Counted from the stretch's first letter, positions 11,563 to 23,780 are shown. The stretch: DNA of 64,000 bases from Homalodisca vitripennis (GCF_021130785.1 NC_060209.1:22816001-22880000); one strand, 5' to 3'. Notes: a model not told the origin generated them from the letters alone. Made by a program: numbers and translations.

Positions 11563-12200
11563 GAGTTTATCTATTGCAACAAATATTGAGATGGATCAGT
11601 AATTGGCTCAGTAAATGGATCAGTAATCCACCCACGAGAACGGTGTTGAGCGCGGGGTGTGGGGACAATTCCGCAAGAAGAATGGATTCGTGTTTATCTA
11701 TTGCAACAAATATTGAGATGGATCAGTAATTGGCTCAGTAAATGGATCAGTAATCCACACACGAGAACGGTGTTGAGCGCAAGGTGTGGGGACAATTCCG
11801 CAAGAAGAATGGATTCGTGTTTATCTATTGCAACAAATATTGAGATGGATCAGTAATTGGCTCAGTAAATGGATCAGTAATCCACCCACGAGAACGGTGT
11901 TGAGCGCGGGGTGTGGGGACAATTCCGCAAGAAGAATGGATTCGTGTTTATCTATTGCAACAAATATTGAGATGGATCAGTAATTGGCTCAGTAAATGGA
12001 TCAGTAATCCAGACACGAGAACGGTGTTGAGCGCGGGGTGTGGGGAAAATTCCGCAAGAAGAATGGATTCGTGTTTTTATCTATTGCAACAAATATTGAG
12101 ATGGATCAGTAATTGTCTCAGTAAATGGATCAGTAATCCACACACGAGAACAGTGATGAGCGCGGGGTGTGGGGACAATTCCGCAAGAAGAATGGATTCC
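11563..12200 (+). repeat. Minisatellite, 127-bp unit, five copies
   Basis: TCTATTGCAACAAATATTGA begins units near 11569, 11697, 11824, 11951 and 12080, giving periods of 127, 127, 127 and 129. Units are nearly identical, differing at CCACCCACGAG / CCACACACGAG / CCAGACACGAG and by a TT insertion in the last unit. The last unit ends in GGATTCCGAAG instead of GGATTCGTG. Since 127 is not a multiple of three, the staggered similar open frames are artefacts of the repeat. Confidence 0.95.
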
Positions 12201-13960
12201 GAAGCACCAGACATCTACGGACAACTTTCGTGCGGGCTGCTTTAGAAAGGTCTTGCAGTAAAAATTTATGACATCATCTGTTTTCTTCTGTAGCAAAGAG
12301 GTAAATGTAGCCAAGAAGAATGCTCTACTCTACGCATAATGCAAACCAATCAAGTGCTTATAGTCGTTATATCGATATTTGTACTAACTTATGCGTTGCT
12401 GGTTGCATGTTGTTTTGAACCTCGTCATATGTAGGTGTTTACTAGATTTACAGGTTAGACCTAATCCTAGTCCAGATTGACTGATAAGCAGTAAGTAGGC
12501 AGTCACCGCACGTAGCTCACCTCCCCCTTGCCATCAACACCTGAGTGTTTGTGACAAGCAAGACTACTATATCTGTAAATTTGCATGGGTATTTTTTAAT
12601 TCCAACACGCTAATTCATTTAGTGTCCTCTATGTATTCAGTCGAGTTTTCATGATTTTCGTTGGTGGCTCGTGTGGATTTTAGTTTCCTAACGTGTTCAT
12701 AGGTACTAGATAATATTGTTATACTCATCATCGTGGTTTTAGTTCCTATCTCCTGACTCGTCATTCTATTCGTAAACTGCTGGTATTTAATACTGTTTTG
12801 GTTTTTTTTCACAGCTGATTCACGTAAGAAAATACTTTCTCATCGCGTAATGAGTATTTATATTCAGAAACATGGCAAATGAAATATCATCATATAAATT
12901 CCGTTCACTTCTGATATATCACTAGTGTATTATGAGGAATTTCATGTCCGTATAGTATTACGACTTTAGCCTTGGCTAGTTCCTTTACAACAATGCCGAG
13001 AACTCATATTTCGACTCTTAATTAATGATATATTAAAACAAATGTAAAAGCACTAATATACAAAATAGTGTATATTATAATTTTTCAGTGTCACACTCAT
13101 CAGTCCTAAACGCTGATTAGTGAGATTAAATGTGTAATTTTCAAAACGTGCCAACATTTAAACCCTCATGAGTACATTTTTTAATGAAATCATGAGCATT
13201 AATTTAAAAATATTGAATATGCATAATTATCAAGACAGTGTTAATAAAAGTCATCTTTATGAACAATTTTTACCAACAAAGTTTTCAAAATAAGAGAGGA
13301 AAGCAGGAGGCAATTACTCATCTTAAAGGGCTTTAAGAAAGTGATGAATAGAGCTCATTAATAATTTAAGATTAATTCAAACATTGCCGTTAAGATTTCT
13401 TTAAGACAGGAACGATTGCTGGATACTAAAAGACGGCATCTTTAGAGCGTTTTACTTTACCGTGCATCAACTTATTGTCTTTGTTTTAATTGGGTCTTGT
13501 CAATGAACAATAGATCGCTTGGAGCTTATTACGTTATTTATGATTTTTGCAATTAAAAAAAAGATTATTTTTATTTTATACAATTAATTTAGCAATGCAA
13601 TTTATGTTTGACACAAATATTAGTTTTATTATAAATACAGCTATATATGTTTGGTCGTGTACTAATCATTAGAATTAATAGTAGACATGCTTATTGAAAA
13701 TTCTATTAGTTTATAAATAAATACTATGAAAGGTTTAATGACTTAAATATATTTGGTAATCATTGAAGGTGTTGACCATTCCTTGTCTATACACCTTGTG
13801 ATGGACAAAGCTGGTGTTTAAGCATTGTAAATTATTTCTTTATGTGTCATCAAACTTAATTGCTGTTTAATTAACAAATCATTCAAGAAACCGTAAATAT
13901 AATTTTTACAGAAATGTTTTATAAATATTTCAGTTAGTATTTTAAAGTTATCTAGAGATA
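12201..13960. other. AT-rich stretch, nothing recognised
   Basis: No supported gene. Short open frames lack recognisable motifs. Confidence 0.55.
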
Positions 13961-13961
13961 G

Positions 13962-14226
13962 CACATGCAGTGTTAAAACACAAAAAAAGATTTACACTTT
14001 TCTTACATAGTTCTACACGAAAAAAAACATTTTTAGTACCAGTATTAAATATATTTTTTAAGCAAGTGAGATATTTTTGTTAAAAATCTCTCAGCCGACA
14101 GACCAAACTATATGGCAATCCTAATCACCTATATATATCACATGCAGTGTTAAAACACAAAGATTTGTACTTTTCTTACATAGTTCTACACGAAAAAAAC
14201 CATTTTTAGTACCAGTATTAAATACT
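13962..14226 (+). repeat. Direct duplication of about 90 bp
   Basis: CACATGCAGTGTTAAAACAC followed by CTTTTCTTACATAGTTCTAC, ACGAAAAAAA and ATTTTTAGTACCAGTATTAA occurs at about 13962-14052 and again at about 14139-14223. About 87 bp of unrelated sequence separates the copies, which are nearly identical. This is a recent local duplication without coding content. Confidence 0.9.
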
Positions 14227-14516
14227 TTGCAACCTGAACATTTACAACTTATAAAGATATGAAAAATTGTATCCTAAAAGTATTACCTATAAATAGCCTT
14301 ATTTAAGTGTTCAGGATTTAACCAGTATCGCGTATCGCTATTCTCATTTACTTACTGATTCCAAGGATATTTTTACCCAACCCGTGGGATCTTCTACTGT
14401 TTTAGTAAATTTATGTTCATCAACAATGGTGTTACTTATAGTTTTATTTTTCGTTGTACAGCTAAGAGAAGTATACGCCGGGAATGTATAACAGTTAGAA
14501 TAGCATTTGATAACAG

Positions 14517-14891
14517 TTAAACTGCATATTCAACTTTAAGACAACCTTCCGGAACTTTAAATAAATCATTGTATTTAAGTACTAGACTTTGCAATTTATG
14601 ATCCAGTGAACCAGTAGGTTTATCAACTTCGGTGGCTAAACCTATTTCCTTTACGCGACTGATTAAGATGAAAGCAGTAGATAAGGATAGTCCCAATGGA
14701 GATATAGAACCAACGTGAAATACAAATATATTTCCCTCATTACTATATAGACAGAAGAAAACATTACATTCAGTTGTACATTTACTAATAATTTTCAATT
14801 CCTGTCTAGGATTGGAATTTAAATTGAATTTTAAATTCAACAGAAAGTGATGCTTAATATTCAGAAAATCTAAAATACTCTTTTCAATCAC
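14517..14891 (-). pseudogene. Possible LTR-retrotransposon pol fragment (protease-RT linker)
   Basis: A 124-codon minus-strand frame has DFLNIKHHFLLNLKF near its start and LQSLVLKYNDLFKVPEG near its end. In Ty3/gypsy-type pol the end of the protease often carries a D-[FW]-L-x-x-[NH] stretch, and the linker before reverse transcriptase often ends in L-x-x-LL-x-x-Y-x-D[VL]F. The spacing is roughly what such a linker would have. No intact protease or reverse transcriptase catalytic motif is visible either side. The resemblance is to loosely conserved linker sequence, so this is tentative; it may be an unrelated chance frame. Confidence 0.3.
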
Positions 14892-14899
14892 ACTTGAAA

Positions 14900-16170
14900 G
14901 TTTAGAGATAAAAAATTCATTAAGTATAACATTTAGAGACTTTTCAGGCTATTAATACAGTTAAATATATTCAAAAGGATTTATTTTGTTCTTATTCTTC
15001 ACGTTAGAGTCACGTTTAATCAAAATGATCAAGCTTTTGTTACATTGTATAACTTTTATTGAGGGCTGTAAAAAAGTAATGCCGAAACACTTATGATTGG
15101 GGAAATCTAATACACCTTATGGAAATAACCACACTTACCTTAGTTGTTATGGCTATGTTTAAAACTTTCAGATTTCTTAAGAACATCACCTTATGTCTCA
15201 TCTGTTTTCTAAATAAATCTGTATCATTTTTCAATGATGATGTTTGATGTGCCACCATCTTAGCACCTTTGCTATTTGAATCTAGTCGTCTCTACCCATT
15301 AGACTGCTTTCTCTGAGCAGTACTGATCGCGCTGATTCCGGCAAATTGAACTTTGAAATTTCTGCTCTTCTCAAATTTTTATTGCATTTAAATCTAACTA
15401 TAAAGATTAACTCTCAACAGACGATCTTCATTCATTTTTTACTTGATCCCCAACAATTACGACTATTATAAAAATAACCCCGCAAGCAATTACTTCTGTA
15501 CCACGTATTGGAAATTCTATTCAGAAAATAAATGCTGTTAAAACTCTATACAGAGTAATAATCTCGCACAGTGAAATAGTACTTACATCTATTTATTAGT
15601 ATACAAGATTTAATTCTATAAAATAACAGTTCATTTTTATTTATTGGTAGTTGATGAATTTATAGTAACTTGGATGAGTGTGGATGACTTCTATAGTATC
15701 GCTTCTAACTAAGGGTGACGTGTTAGTATAGACTGTTAATGCAATAAACACAATCAATAAGTAACTGTTTCAAATGTAAAAGTGTTAGTTATCGAAGGGA
15801 GTTAAATACCTAGAACGTAATTAATTACGAACTACTGCTATTGGCGCGTGTTCTATTACGAGTATTACACTTCGCGCTGCAAGTTTCATAAGTATTTATC
15901 AGTCCAACTTTCCTAAAATTCAAGTGAGTTATTGGTTAAAATTGATTTCAATAATGAAGTCTCTGTTTTCGATATCGAGTAGTACTTCGGCTGGAACTGT
16001 AATAGATGTATTATTATGCTATAAGTGTGTAAGAAATGGAGGCGGTCTGTTTGTTAAAACTTATACTAACATGATCAAAAGACACATATAGTCATAAAAT
16101 ATAGATCATTCAATACACACATCCTATTGATGGAACTGTTGTATTCTGTCTGTAATACTACCAGAGAAAG
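14900..16170. other. AT-rich stretch, nothing recognised
   Basis: No gene or element boundaries seen up to the start of the 86-bp array. Confidence 0.55.
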
Positions 16171-16171
16171 T

Positions 16172-18009
16172 GAGACTTGAAGCTACTACCAACATCATCC
16201 AAACGTGACGTCAATATACGACGCACTGTCATAACTACGGTAAACTGTTCTCTTTATCTGACTTGAAGCTACTACCAACAAAATCCAAACGTGACGTCAA
16301 TATATGACGCACTGTCACTACTACGGTAAACCGTTCTCTTTATCTGACTTGAAGCTACTACCAACAACATCCAAACGTGACGTCAATATATGACGCACTG
16401 TCATAACTACGGTAAACTGTTCTCTTTATCTGACTTGAAGCTACTACCAACAAAATCCAAACGTGACGTCAATATATGACGCACTGTCATAACTACGGTA
16501 AACTGTTCTCTTTATCTGACTTGAAGCTACTACCAACAACATCCAAACGTGACGTCAATATATACGACGCACTGTCATAACTACGGTAAACTGTTCTCTT
16601 TATCTGACTTGAAGCTACTACCAACAACATCCAAACGTGACGTCAATATATGACGCACTGTCATAACTACGGTAAACTGTTCTCTTTATCTGACTTGAAG
16701 TACTACCAACAACATCCAAACGTGACGTCAATATACGACGCACTGTCATAACTACGGTAAACTGTTCTCTTCATCTGACTTGAAGCTACTACCAACAACA
16801 TCCAAACGTGACGTCAATATATGACGCACTGTCATAACTACGGTAAACTGTTCTCTTTATCTGACTTGAAGTACTACCAACAACATCCAAACGTGACGTC
16901 AATATACGACGCACTGTCATAACTACGGTAAACTGTTCTCTTCATCTGACTTGAAGCTACTACCAACAACATCCAAACGTGACGTCAATATATGACGCAC
17001 TGTCATAACTACGGTAAACTGTTCTCTTTATCTGCCTTGAAGCTACTACTACCAACAAAATCCAAACGTGACGTCAATATATGACGCACTGTCACTACAA
17101 CGGTAAACCGTTCTCTTTATCTGACTTGAAGCTACTACCAACAACATCCAAACGTGACGTCAATATATGACGCACTGTCATAACTACGGTAAACTGTTCT
17201 CTTTATCTGACTTGAAGTACTACCAACAACATCCAAACGTGACGTCAATATACGACGCACTGTCATAACTACGGTAAACTGTTCTCTTTATCTGACTTGA
17301 AGCTACTACCAACAACATCCAAACGTGACGTCAATATACGACGCACTGTCATAACTACGGTAAACTGTTCTCTTTATCTGACTTGAAGCTACTACCAACA
17401 ACATCCAAACGTGACGTCAATATACGACGCACTGTCATAACTACGGTAAACTGTTCTCTTTATCTGACTTGAAGCTACTACCAACGACATCCAAACGTAA
17501 CGTCAATATACGACGCACTGTCATAACTACGGTAAACTGTTCTCTTTATCTGACTTGAAGCTACTACCAACAACATCCAAACGTGACGTCAATATATTAC
17601 GCACTGTCATAACTACGGTAAACTGTTCTCTTTATCTGACTTGAAGTACTACCAAAAAACATCCAAACGTGACGTCAATATACGACGCACTGTCATAACT
17701 ACGGTAAACTGTTCTCTTTATCTGACTTGAAGCTACTGCCAACGACATCCAAACGTAACGTCAATATATGACGCACTGTCATAATTACGGTAAACTGTTC
17801 TCTTTATCTGACTTGAAGCAACTACCATCAACATCCAAACGTGACGAAAATATACGACGCACTGTCGTAACTAATGATAAACTTCTCTTTATCTGACTTG
17901 TAGCTATTACTAACAACATGCAAGCGCGACGTCAATGTACATAGAATTGTCATAACTAAATGTGTTTTCGATAAATTGTTTTCTTTATCTGGCATGAAGC
18001 TGTTACTAA
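16172..18009 (+). repeat. Minisatellite, 86-bp unit, about 21 copies, with a CRE-type palindrome
   Basis: The unit contains GACTTGAAGCTACTACCAAC, ATCCAAACGTGACGTCAATA, TGACGCACTGTCATAACTAC and GGTAAACTGTTCTCTTTATC. About 21 units lie between 16172 and 18009 at an average spacing near 86 bp. The perfect palindrome TGACGTCA (CREB/ATF consensus) is intact in 17 units and mutated in the units near 17495, 17755, 17840 and 17917. The last units are the most diverged. In units reading CGTCAATATATGACG a second short inverted repeat overlaps it. No coding frame spans the array. Confidence 0.95.
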
Positions 18010-19430
18010 ATTAAGTCATACCTAATGTCAGAGGAGCCTAAAAACTAATGATAATGGCGAAAGTTTATTATTCTATCAAAATAACTCAAAACCGACTAAC
18101 GTTAGCCACTTTGAAATGCGTAAAAGGATTTTTTTAATATTATTTTTCAAAAAGGTCTACCAAAAGGTTAATACAGTTCTAAGGTTTCGTAACGTTATCA
18201 CAACTGGTTCAAAAGATATAATTGTTTTTACGAAAAACACCTACAGACAGATAGATCGAAAACTAAAGGTTTTAAGATATATGATCATATGTAGGCCTAC
18301 TATTTTGCTCATTTTTATGTGTGGAACAAAATTCCAAAGTATTGGAACACTTTTACCGAATACCCTGTATACTAATGGACACAGTGTGAGAACGCTTGGG
18401 CAGTCTGTGTCAAGTGCGGTGAGACGCGTCAACACAATATGACAAGACAGACTGTACACTGTAGTGAGTTGAGCAGAGTTGTGGCTCGCCACACACTGAC
18501 TGGCGTCTGTCAGAACTCGCTTCACTGTATCATTGTGCTGTTGGTAGTTTATATACCATTGGGAAACATCTATTTGTTTTGTTCAGATTGTGTTTAACAA
18601 TATATGGTATCCAACATCCATGTATGTTTCTAGCATTGATAAAGTTATCACTATGATAAGGGAATATTGTTATACGGTATGAAATTACAAAAATCCAAAA
18701 TTTAGAAAAATTAAACAAATTAAAAGCCAGAGTGCTATTTTTGGTTCAAAAAGTATAAATTCCGGTTTGAGGTATTCAACCGGTAGAGGTTGAACGTTAA
18801 CCGTAAACTTCCGTAACTAAAATACCATAAACTAACCGTAGAGCTAAAATAACTAATCGGGAATGGTTAATTCAATGTGAATGTTGACTAAGCCCTAGTT
18901 CACCTTCCTATTAGAGCAGTATCTGGAATCTGACGTTGTCGTCTTGACTCATGATATCTGAAGTCATGTTTGTCAGAGACACCTAGACGACAAAATATAG
19001 TGTAATCTAGGTGAAGTATTATCATTGTCTCAGAAACATCTATTGGAAAAAAAACTTAACAAAGGCTTGTAATTTTTCGTTGAACAGAAGAAGTTCCTAG
19101 AAGATGATAGTTCCCGTAGCTCGCAAATTTTTACAGTCCGGAAAAATCCCATTGGCTAAAATATTCTTGAGCTTCGACTTTGAAGAGTCAAAAACTTTTC
19201 CAGGAAGCTTCCTAAGACCGGGTGCTTTAAAACACTTATAGAATCTTGTATCTTTCAGAGACTAAAACTCCCTGATTCTGAGAGCTTCTAGAAGCCGGGA
19301 ACTTTGTATATGTTCCTTATGTAAAATATAGAGGTTTCTAAAGGTCTCCTATAATCAGATTCATATATATCACACACATTTAAATTTTAACAGTTCTAAA
19401 ATATGAGACGGACAAGTCACAAATGGTTGG
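18010..19430. other. Old transposon-like debris, no gene supported
   Basis: 18116-18442 has a 108-codon open frame with no recognised domain. The DNA near 18290-18375 (TAGGCCTACTATTTTGCTC, then ATACCCTGTATAC) looks like dispersed-repeat sequence. 18780-18890 has internal short repeats of AACCGTA/TAACTAAAATA. Nothing else is recognised. Confidence 0.35.
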
Positions 19431-19438
19431 CTACCCAG

Positions 19439-19480
19439 CCACAACCAAGTGTTGGGTATGCAATGGACACTTGGTTGTGG
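19439..19480. repeat. Perfect 14-bp inverted repeat (hairpin)
   Basis: CCACAACCAAGTGT (19439-19452) is exactly complementary in reverse to ACACTTGGTTGTGG (19467-19480), with a 14-base spacer. It sits within a GC-richer patch (19423-19520). A transcript would fold into a stable stem-loop. There is no evidence of transcription. Confidence 0.85.
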
Positions 19481-19879
19481 AGCCCAAGGTGGGGTACACT
19501 CAAAAGAAAAATGGTGCAAAGCCTAAAATTTTCAAAATGTCACTTCAATCACAGTTAAACACAGCTGTGTTAAAAACAGTGTTTCTTTTGTCAGTCAAAC
19601 ATTCGTTTGACGATTTAAAAACCAATAATAAATATGTATAACATTTAAACTAACTAAGCTTTATACTAACTGAAATGAGAATTGACATAACGTTTATATA
19701 GCTACAAAATAATATGCACACTGTTCCTACAGTTATGTGAAGACAAATTATACATTTTAGTTTGTTTTAAATAAATACAAATTGTAATGTATTTGCATAT
19801 TTACAAATTTATTTAAAGAATCGCGCACCTAATACTTTTATATAAACCACTTTGTGATTCATAAAGTCAGTTACATAAA
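19481..19879. other. AT-rich stretch, nothing recognised
   Basis: An open frame of 72 codons spans 19423-19641 but shows no recognised domain. Confidence 0.45.
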
Positions 19880-19992
19880 ATATTCTATTGTCGTACTGAC
19901 ATCACGCAATATCGGAATACCTATTGAGGGAGTTGTCATCTGCAGGTGTCTATTGTTCAGATTATCTGTCGGGCTGTGATATTGACGACTGG
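19880..19992 (+). repeat. Diverged single unit of the 125-bp repeat
   Basis: CAATATCGGAATACCTATTG, AGGTGTCTATTGTTCAG and CTGTGATATTGACGAC follow the same order as in the 125-bp units of the array starting at 21150. It is a lone, clearly diverged copy about 1.2 kb upstream, so it resembles the single-copy precursor or an escaped unit. Confidence 0.75.
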
Positions 19993-21149
19993 ATCACACA
20001 CATCTCTCCAATCTCTTCGTAAATGCTCATGGAGAATGTGACTCTCTGAGTTTTATCTTCTGTCAAGTAGATCTCAAATTGCTTCTGGTGAGTAATACAT
20101 TTTCAGTTTTCTCAGTTCTCAAAATCATTGTAATCACTTACTTGACGCATGATTTTACGAGTAATACTTCATAAATACTTCATAATTGTATATGAATCTG
20201 GTCGACGTGCTCATGGTAATGGCATCTACTATGTTGCCTATGTATCCCATTATGATTTAAATTCAGACATTTAATTCGGACCATTCTATTGGAAGTGATG
20301 GTTAACTTGTCCATCATGTGATGTATTCCTTTATAACGACAGGAGTAATGTGTTCTCTTATCGTTCCATCCGTGATTAGATATGTACTAGTTTTCCATTC
20401 CAGATACACAGTTTATGTATGAAATCACCTTTATATATATGTGCACCACAATATATCACCTCATCTTGTAGATTTAAAGGAATTGCACACATTCAGCATG
20501 GCCATATAACAAGATTTAATACACATAGTCCTCGATAAACTAAGAATATTTAGCTATCGTATCGCCTCAAGACCATCGTATCGCCCATACCAGATATTAA
20601 TACTTTTGGTTATAAAATCCAACGCCTTCTTACACTGTTTGGATACTTTAAACTCTTTCTTAACAAAAGCTGTGTCTAACATTCAGATTCGGTTGCGATC
20701 TTTCCCGTTGCTGATTAAAACGTCAATATGCCGTTGTATGTGTCAAATCACTACTTTTAGAAATTAGATTGCCCAAAAATATTTCAGAAACAAAAATACA
20801 GGTTTTTCATTTGTAAATGTTTCAAGAAACTTTAAAAACGAGGTGTCTTATAAACTACAATATATGTATATACCGTGGTCAGTTGTGTAAAATATCTATT
20901 TATGGATTTGTAATCAAACATGAAAAAGGTGTTTTTGTTTTAATCCACCGTGTAGAGCAACCGTTTACCGAGAGTAATATAATGTAAAAGCAAAAACTAC
21001 CTAGTACATTTATTGTAATTTTTATAATTAAGAAACTTTCTACAAGGTTCGGACGACAATCAAGTATTTTGTATTAATGATTTTTGAACCATGAGATTTA
21101 TCACATAACATATTGTATTGTGTAAGTGATATAATGCAATATCAGAATA
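19993..21149. other. AT-rich stretch, nothing recognised
   Basis: No gene or transposon end was identified. Confidence 0.55.
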
Positions 21150-22290
21150 GCCTACACATTGAGAGAGGTGTCACTAGCAGGTGTCTATTGTTCAGATATC
21201 TGTAGAGCCATATATTGTGTGGCTGTGTTTAGGTTTCAGACCGTGATATTGTCGTAATGATGTATGCAATACCAGAATACTCATTGAGAGAGGTGTCACT
21301 AGCAGGTGTCTATTGTTCAGATATCTGTAGAGCCATATATTGTGTGGCTGTGTTTGGGTTTCAGACCGTGATATTGTCGTAATGATGTATGCAATACCAG
21401 AATACTCATTGAGAGAGGTGTCACTAGCAGGTGTCTATTGTTCAGATATCTGTAGAGCCATATATTGTGTGGCTGTGTTTAGGTTTCAGACCGTGATATT
21501 GTCGTAATGATGTATGCAATACCAGAATACTCATTGAGAGAGGTGTCACTAGCAGGTGTCTATTGTTCAGATATCTGTAGAGCCATATATAGTGTGGCTG
21601 TGTTTGGGTTTCAGACCGTGATATTGTCGTAATGATGTATGCAATACCAGAATACTCATTGAGAGAGGTGTCACTAGCAGGTGTCTATTGTTCAGATATC
21701 TGTAGAGCCATATATTGTGTGGCTGTGTTTGGGTTTCAGACCGTGATATTGTCGTAATGATGTATGCAATACCAGAATACTCATTGAGAGAGGTGTCACT
21801 AGCAGGTGTCTATTGTTCAGATATCTGTAGAGCCATATATTGTGTGGCTGTGTTTGGGTTTCAGACCGTGATATTGTCGTAATGATGTATGCAATACCAG
21901 AATACTCATTGAGAGAGGTGTCACTAGCAGGTGTCTATTGTTCAGATATCTGTACAGCCGTATATTGTGTGGCTGCGTTTGGGTGTCAGACCGTGATATT
22001 GTCGTAATGATGTAATGCAATACCAGAATACTCATTGAGAGAGGTGTCACTAGCAGGTGTCTATTGTTCAGATATCTGTAGAGCCATATATTGTGTGGCT
22101 GTGTTTGGGTTTCAGACCGTGATATTGTCGTAATGATGTATGCAATACCAGAATACTCATTGAGAGAGGTGTCACTAGCAGGTGTCTATTGTTCAGATAT
22201 CTGTAGAGCCGTATATTGTGTGGCTGTGTTTGCGTGTCAGACCGTGATATTGTTGTACTGATATAATGCAATATGAGAATACTCATTACT
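21150..22290 (+). repeat. Minisatellite, 125-bp unit, nine copies plus a partial
   Basis: Units start near 21156, 21281, 21406, 21531, 21656, 21781, 21906, 22032 and 22157, with a partial at 22283. Periods are 125 except two of 126. Each contains CATTGAGAGAGGTGTCACTA, GCAGGTGTCTATTGTTCAGA and TCAGACCGTGATATTGTCGT. The first and last units are the most diverged, as expected for an array homogenised from the middle. Minus-strand open frames with repeated peptides (ISRSDTQTQPHNIRLYRY) are by-products; 125 is not a multiple of three. Confidence 0.95.
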
Positions 22291-22639
22291 GCAATAAAAA
22301 AGTATTTTTAAATTAAAAGAAAACGATACAATTTTAGACACTTTCCACTATCAGCTAAATTTCCGGTTTTCAGTCCGACAAAACATTGTTACATTGTTAA
22401 TAGATTTAAATCTCAAAATATTTCGGCTTCCTTGTGTCTATAGTCAACACAAGACTACAATTACTGCAGATAGAGAGCTACCTGCTACAGCGAGGCCGAA
22501 CAGTTTCAAGAATTTAATTGCGTAGACAAAATTTTGACGCTTTGGAAACAAGATAAATTGGACGATTCTAATGATAAAGACCTCAAAAGTATAGTATACG
22601 TAAATTAGTTTTTAGCAACTCGAAAGCGGGTAAAACACT

Positions 22640-23000
22640 CAATAGATATATATGGACTCTTCTTCCATAGACCAAGAGGAAATTATATACCAAGTCTGAA
22701 ATCTCCAGGATCTTTTTATAAAAAATTATCATATTTATGGGTAGATGGATAGACAGACAGACTGCCCTTTGACCTTTTGAGAGACATATACTCCATTTTA
22801 CAAGGCTTTATAAAATTTATATCAAAATTTGGTATTTACGAATCCTACACACCGATAAACAGACGCACAGACAGACGGACGAACTGATGTTTATGCTAAA
22901 ACCAAGAGGGGTTCTTCAGACTAAGAGGAACCTATGTACCAACTCTCGAGACACTGGGAACTTTCTGTCCAGAGTTACCGTAAAGGCTGGCAGACAAACT
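22640..23000 (+). repeat. Local degenerate direct repeat
   Basis: CTTCTTCCATAGACCAAGAG with ATTATATACCAAGTCTGAAA (about 22658-22715) resembles GTTCTTCAGACTAAGAGGAA with CCTATGTACCAACTCTCGAG (about 22910-22965). Two GACAGACAGAC/CAGACAGACGGAC segments lie between. No coding sequence is recognised. Confidence 0.45.
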
Positions 23001-23384
23001 TACAGCGATAAAAACGTTCTATGGAGTTCTCAATAATAAAGTTTAAACAGAACAACTATGAATTATATGAAAGTTGTTTCCTGTAATGACGATGAACTCC
23101 ACGTCTATTATCCTAATGCCAAATCATGTATATATCCGTAAATTTCATAAACATTAGATGAAACGTTTTAATTGATATGAGAGAATAAAAAGATGCCGCT
23201 CAGTTATTTTTATTAACCTTAGGCTTTTATCGCGATTCGTATTAAACATTCATGTAAATTTTATTAAATTAAATTAAATCATCACGTAAATATATAATTA
23301 ATTAAACAAACCATTATTTAAAATGTAAAAAAAGGTTAGCTAATAAATGAAAGGGATCAAAATATAGATGACGTCCTGTCAGAT

Positions 23385-23488
23385 ATGACGGCGGCCAAAC
23401 ATTCAGTCCAGTCCTCGATAATGCTGCTGTGGGATTATAGTGGGGATTACCAGCTTTCCATTTTCTATCAGCATCAGCCAACACAATG
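23385..23488 (+). CDS. Candidate exon ending at a strong splice donor
   Basis: AACACAATG|GTGAGTGC at 23480-23496 is a strong donor consensus directly after an ATG. Two readings are possible. Either 23486-23488 is a start codon followed at once by a phase-0 intron, an arrangement seen in some animal genes, or a frame from the ATG at 23385 (MTAAKHSVQSSIM, then LLWDYSGDYQLSIFYQHQPT) continues 34 codons to the donor. The patch is GC-richer than its flanks. I recognise no domain and found no matching acceptor exon nearby; the TTTCAG at 24601-24606 belongs to retroelement sequence. Confidence 0.25.
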
Positions 23489-23639
23489 GTGAGTGCACGT
23501 ACCAGAGTTGCTGTTTCGTGAGTAGAAACTTACCTTTATATTTATCCTGTTTTACATTATAACGAGGTCTAGTAAAGTGTCCTACGTTAATAATTTTTAA
23601 TTCTTAACAAACATTTTTTATTTCTGTATCTGCCTGTCT

Positions 23640-23780
23640 GCATCACCTTCAGAGAACGTAAATCTAGACGTATATTTCTCAATGAAACTTAAATTCTATG
23701 CAATATAGTTTTTTTAATGAAGGTGAATTTCTCTCCAAAGGATTTAGCTGAGCGTTTTTCAACAATTTTACATTGATTCT
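23640..23780 (-). repeat. Repeat family A copy, minus orientation
   Basis: The plus strand ends in GGATTTAGCTGAGCG, the reverse of CGCTCAGC-AAATCC. AACTTAAATTCTATGCA corresponds to the TGCA-x-AATTTAAGT block of other copies. Diverged. Confidence 0.5.

Noticed and set aside
11659..12314. Repeated similar open frames as a repeat protein gene
   Set aside because: The unit is 127 bp, not a multiple of three, and the same peptide appears in staggered frames only because of the tandem array.
16172..18009. CRISPR-like array
   Set aside because: The whole 86-bp unit is conserved, there are no variable spacers, and the window is eukaryotic.
18116..18525. Frames of 108 and 94 codons on opposite strands
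   Set aside because: No domain or coding bias that I could see; the DNA looks like dispersed-repeat sequence.
21817..22286. Minus-strand frames with repeated peptides
   Set aside because: By-product of the 125-bp array; frames break at each unit.
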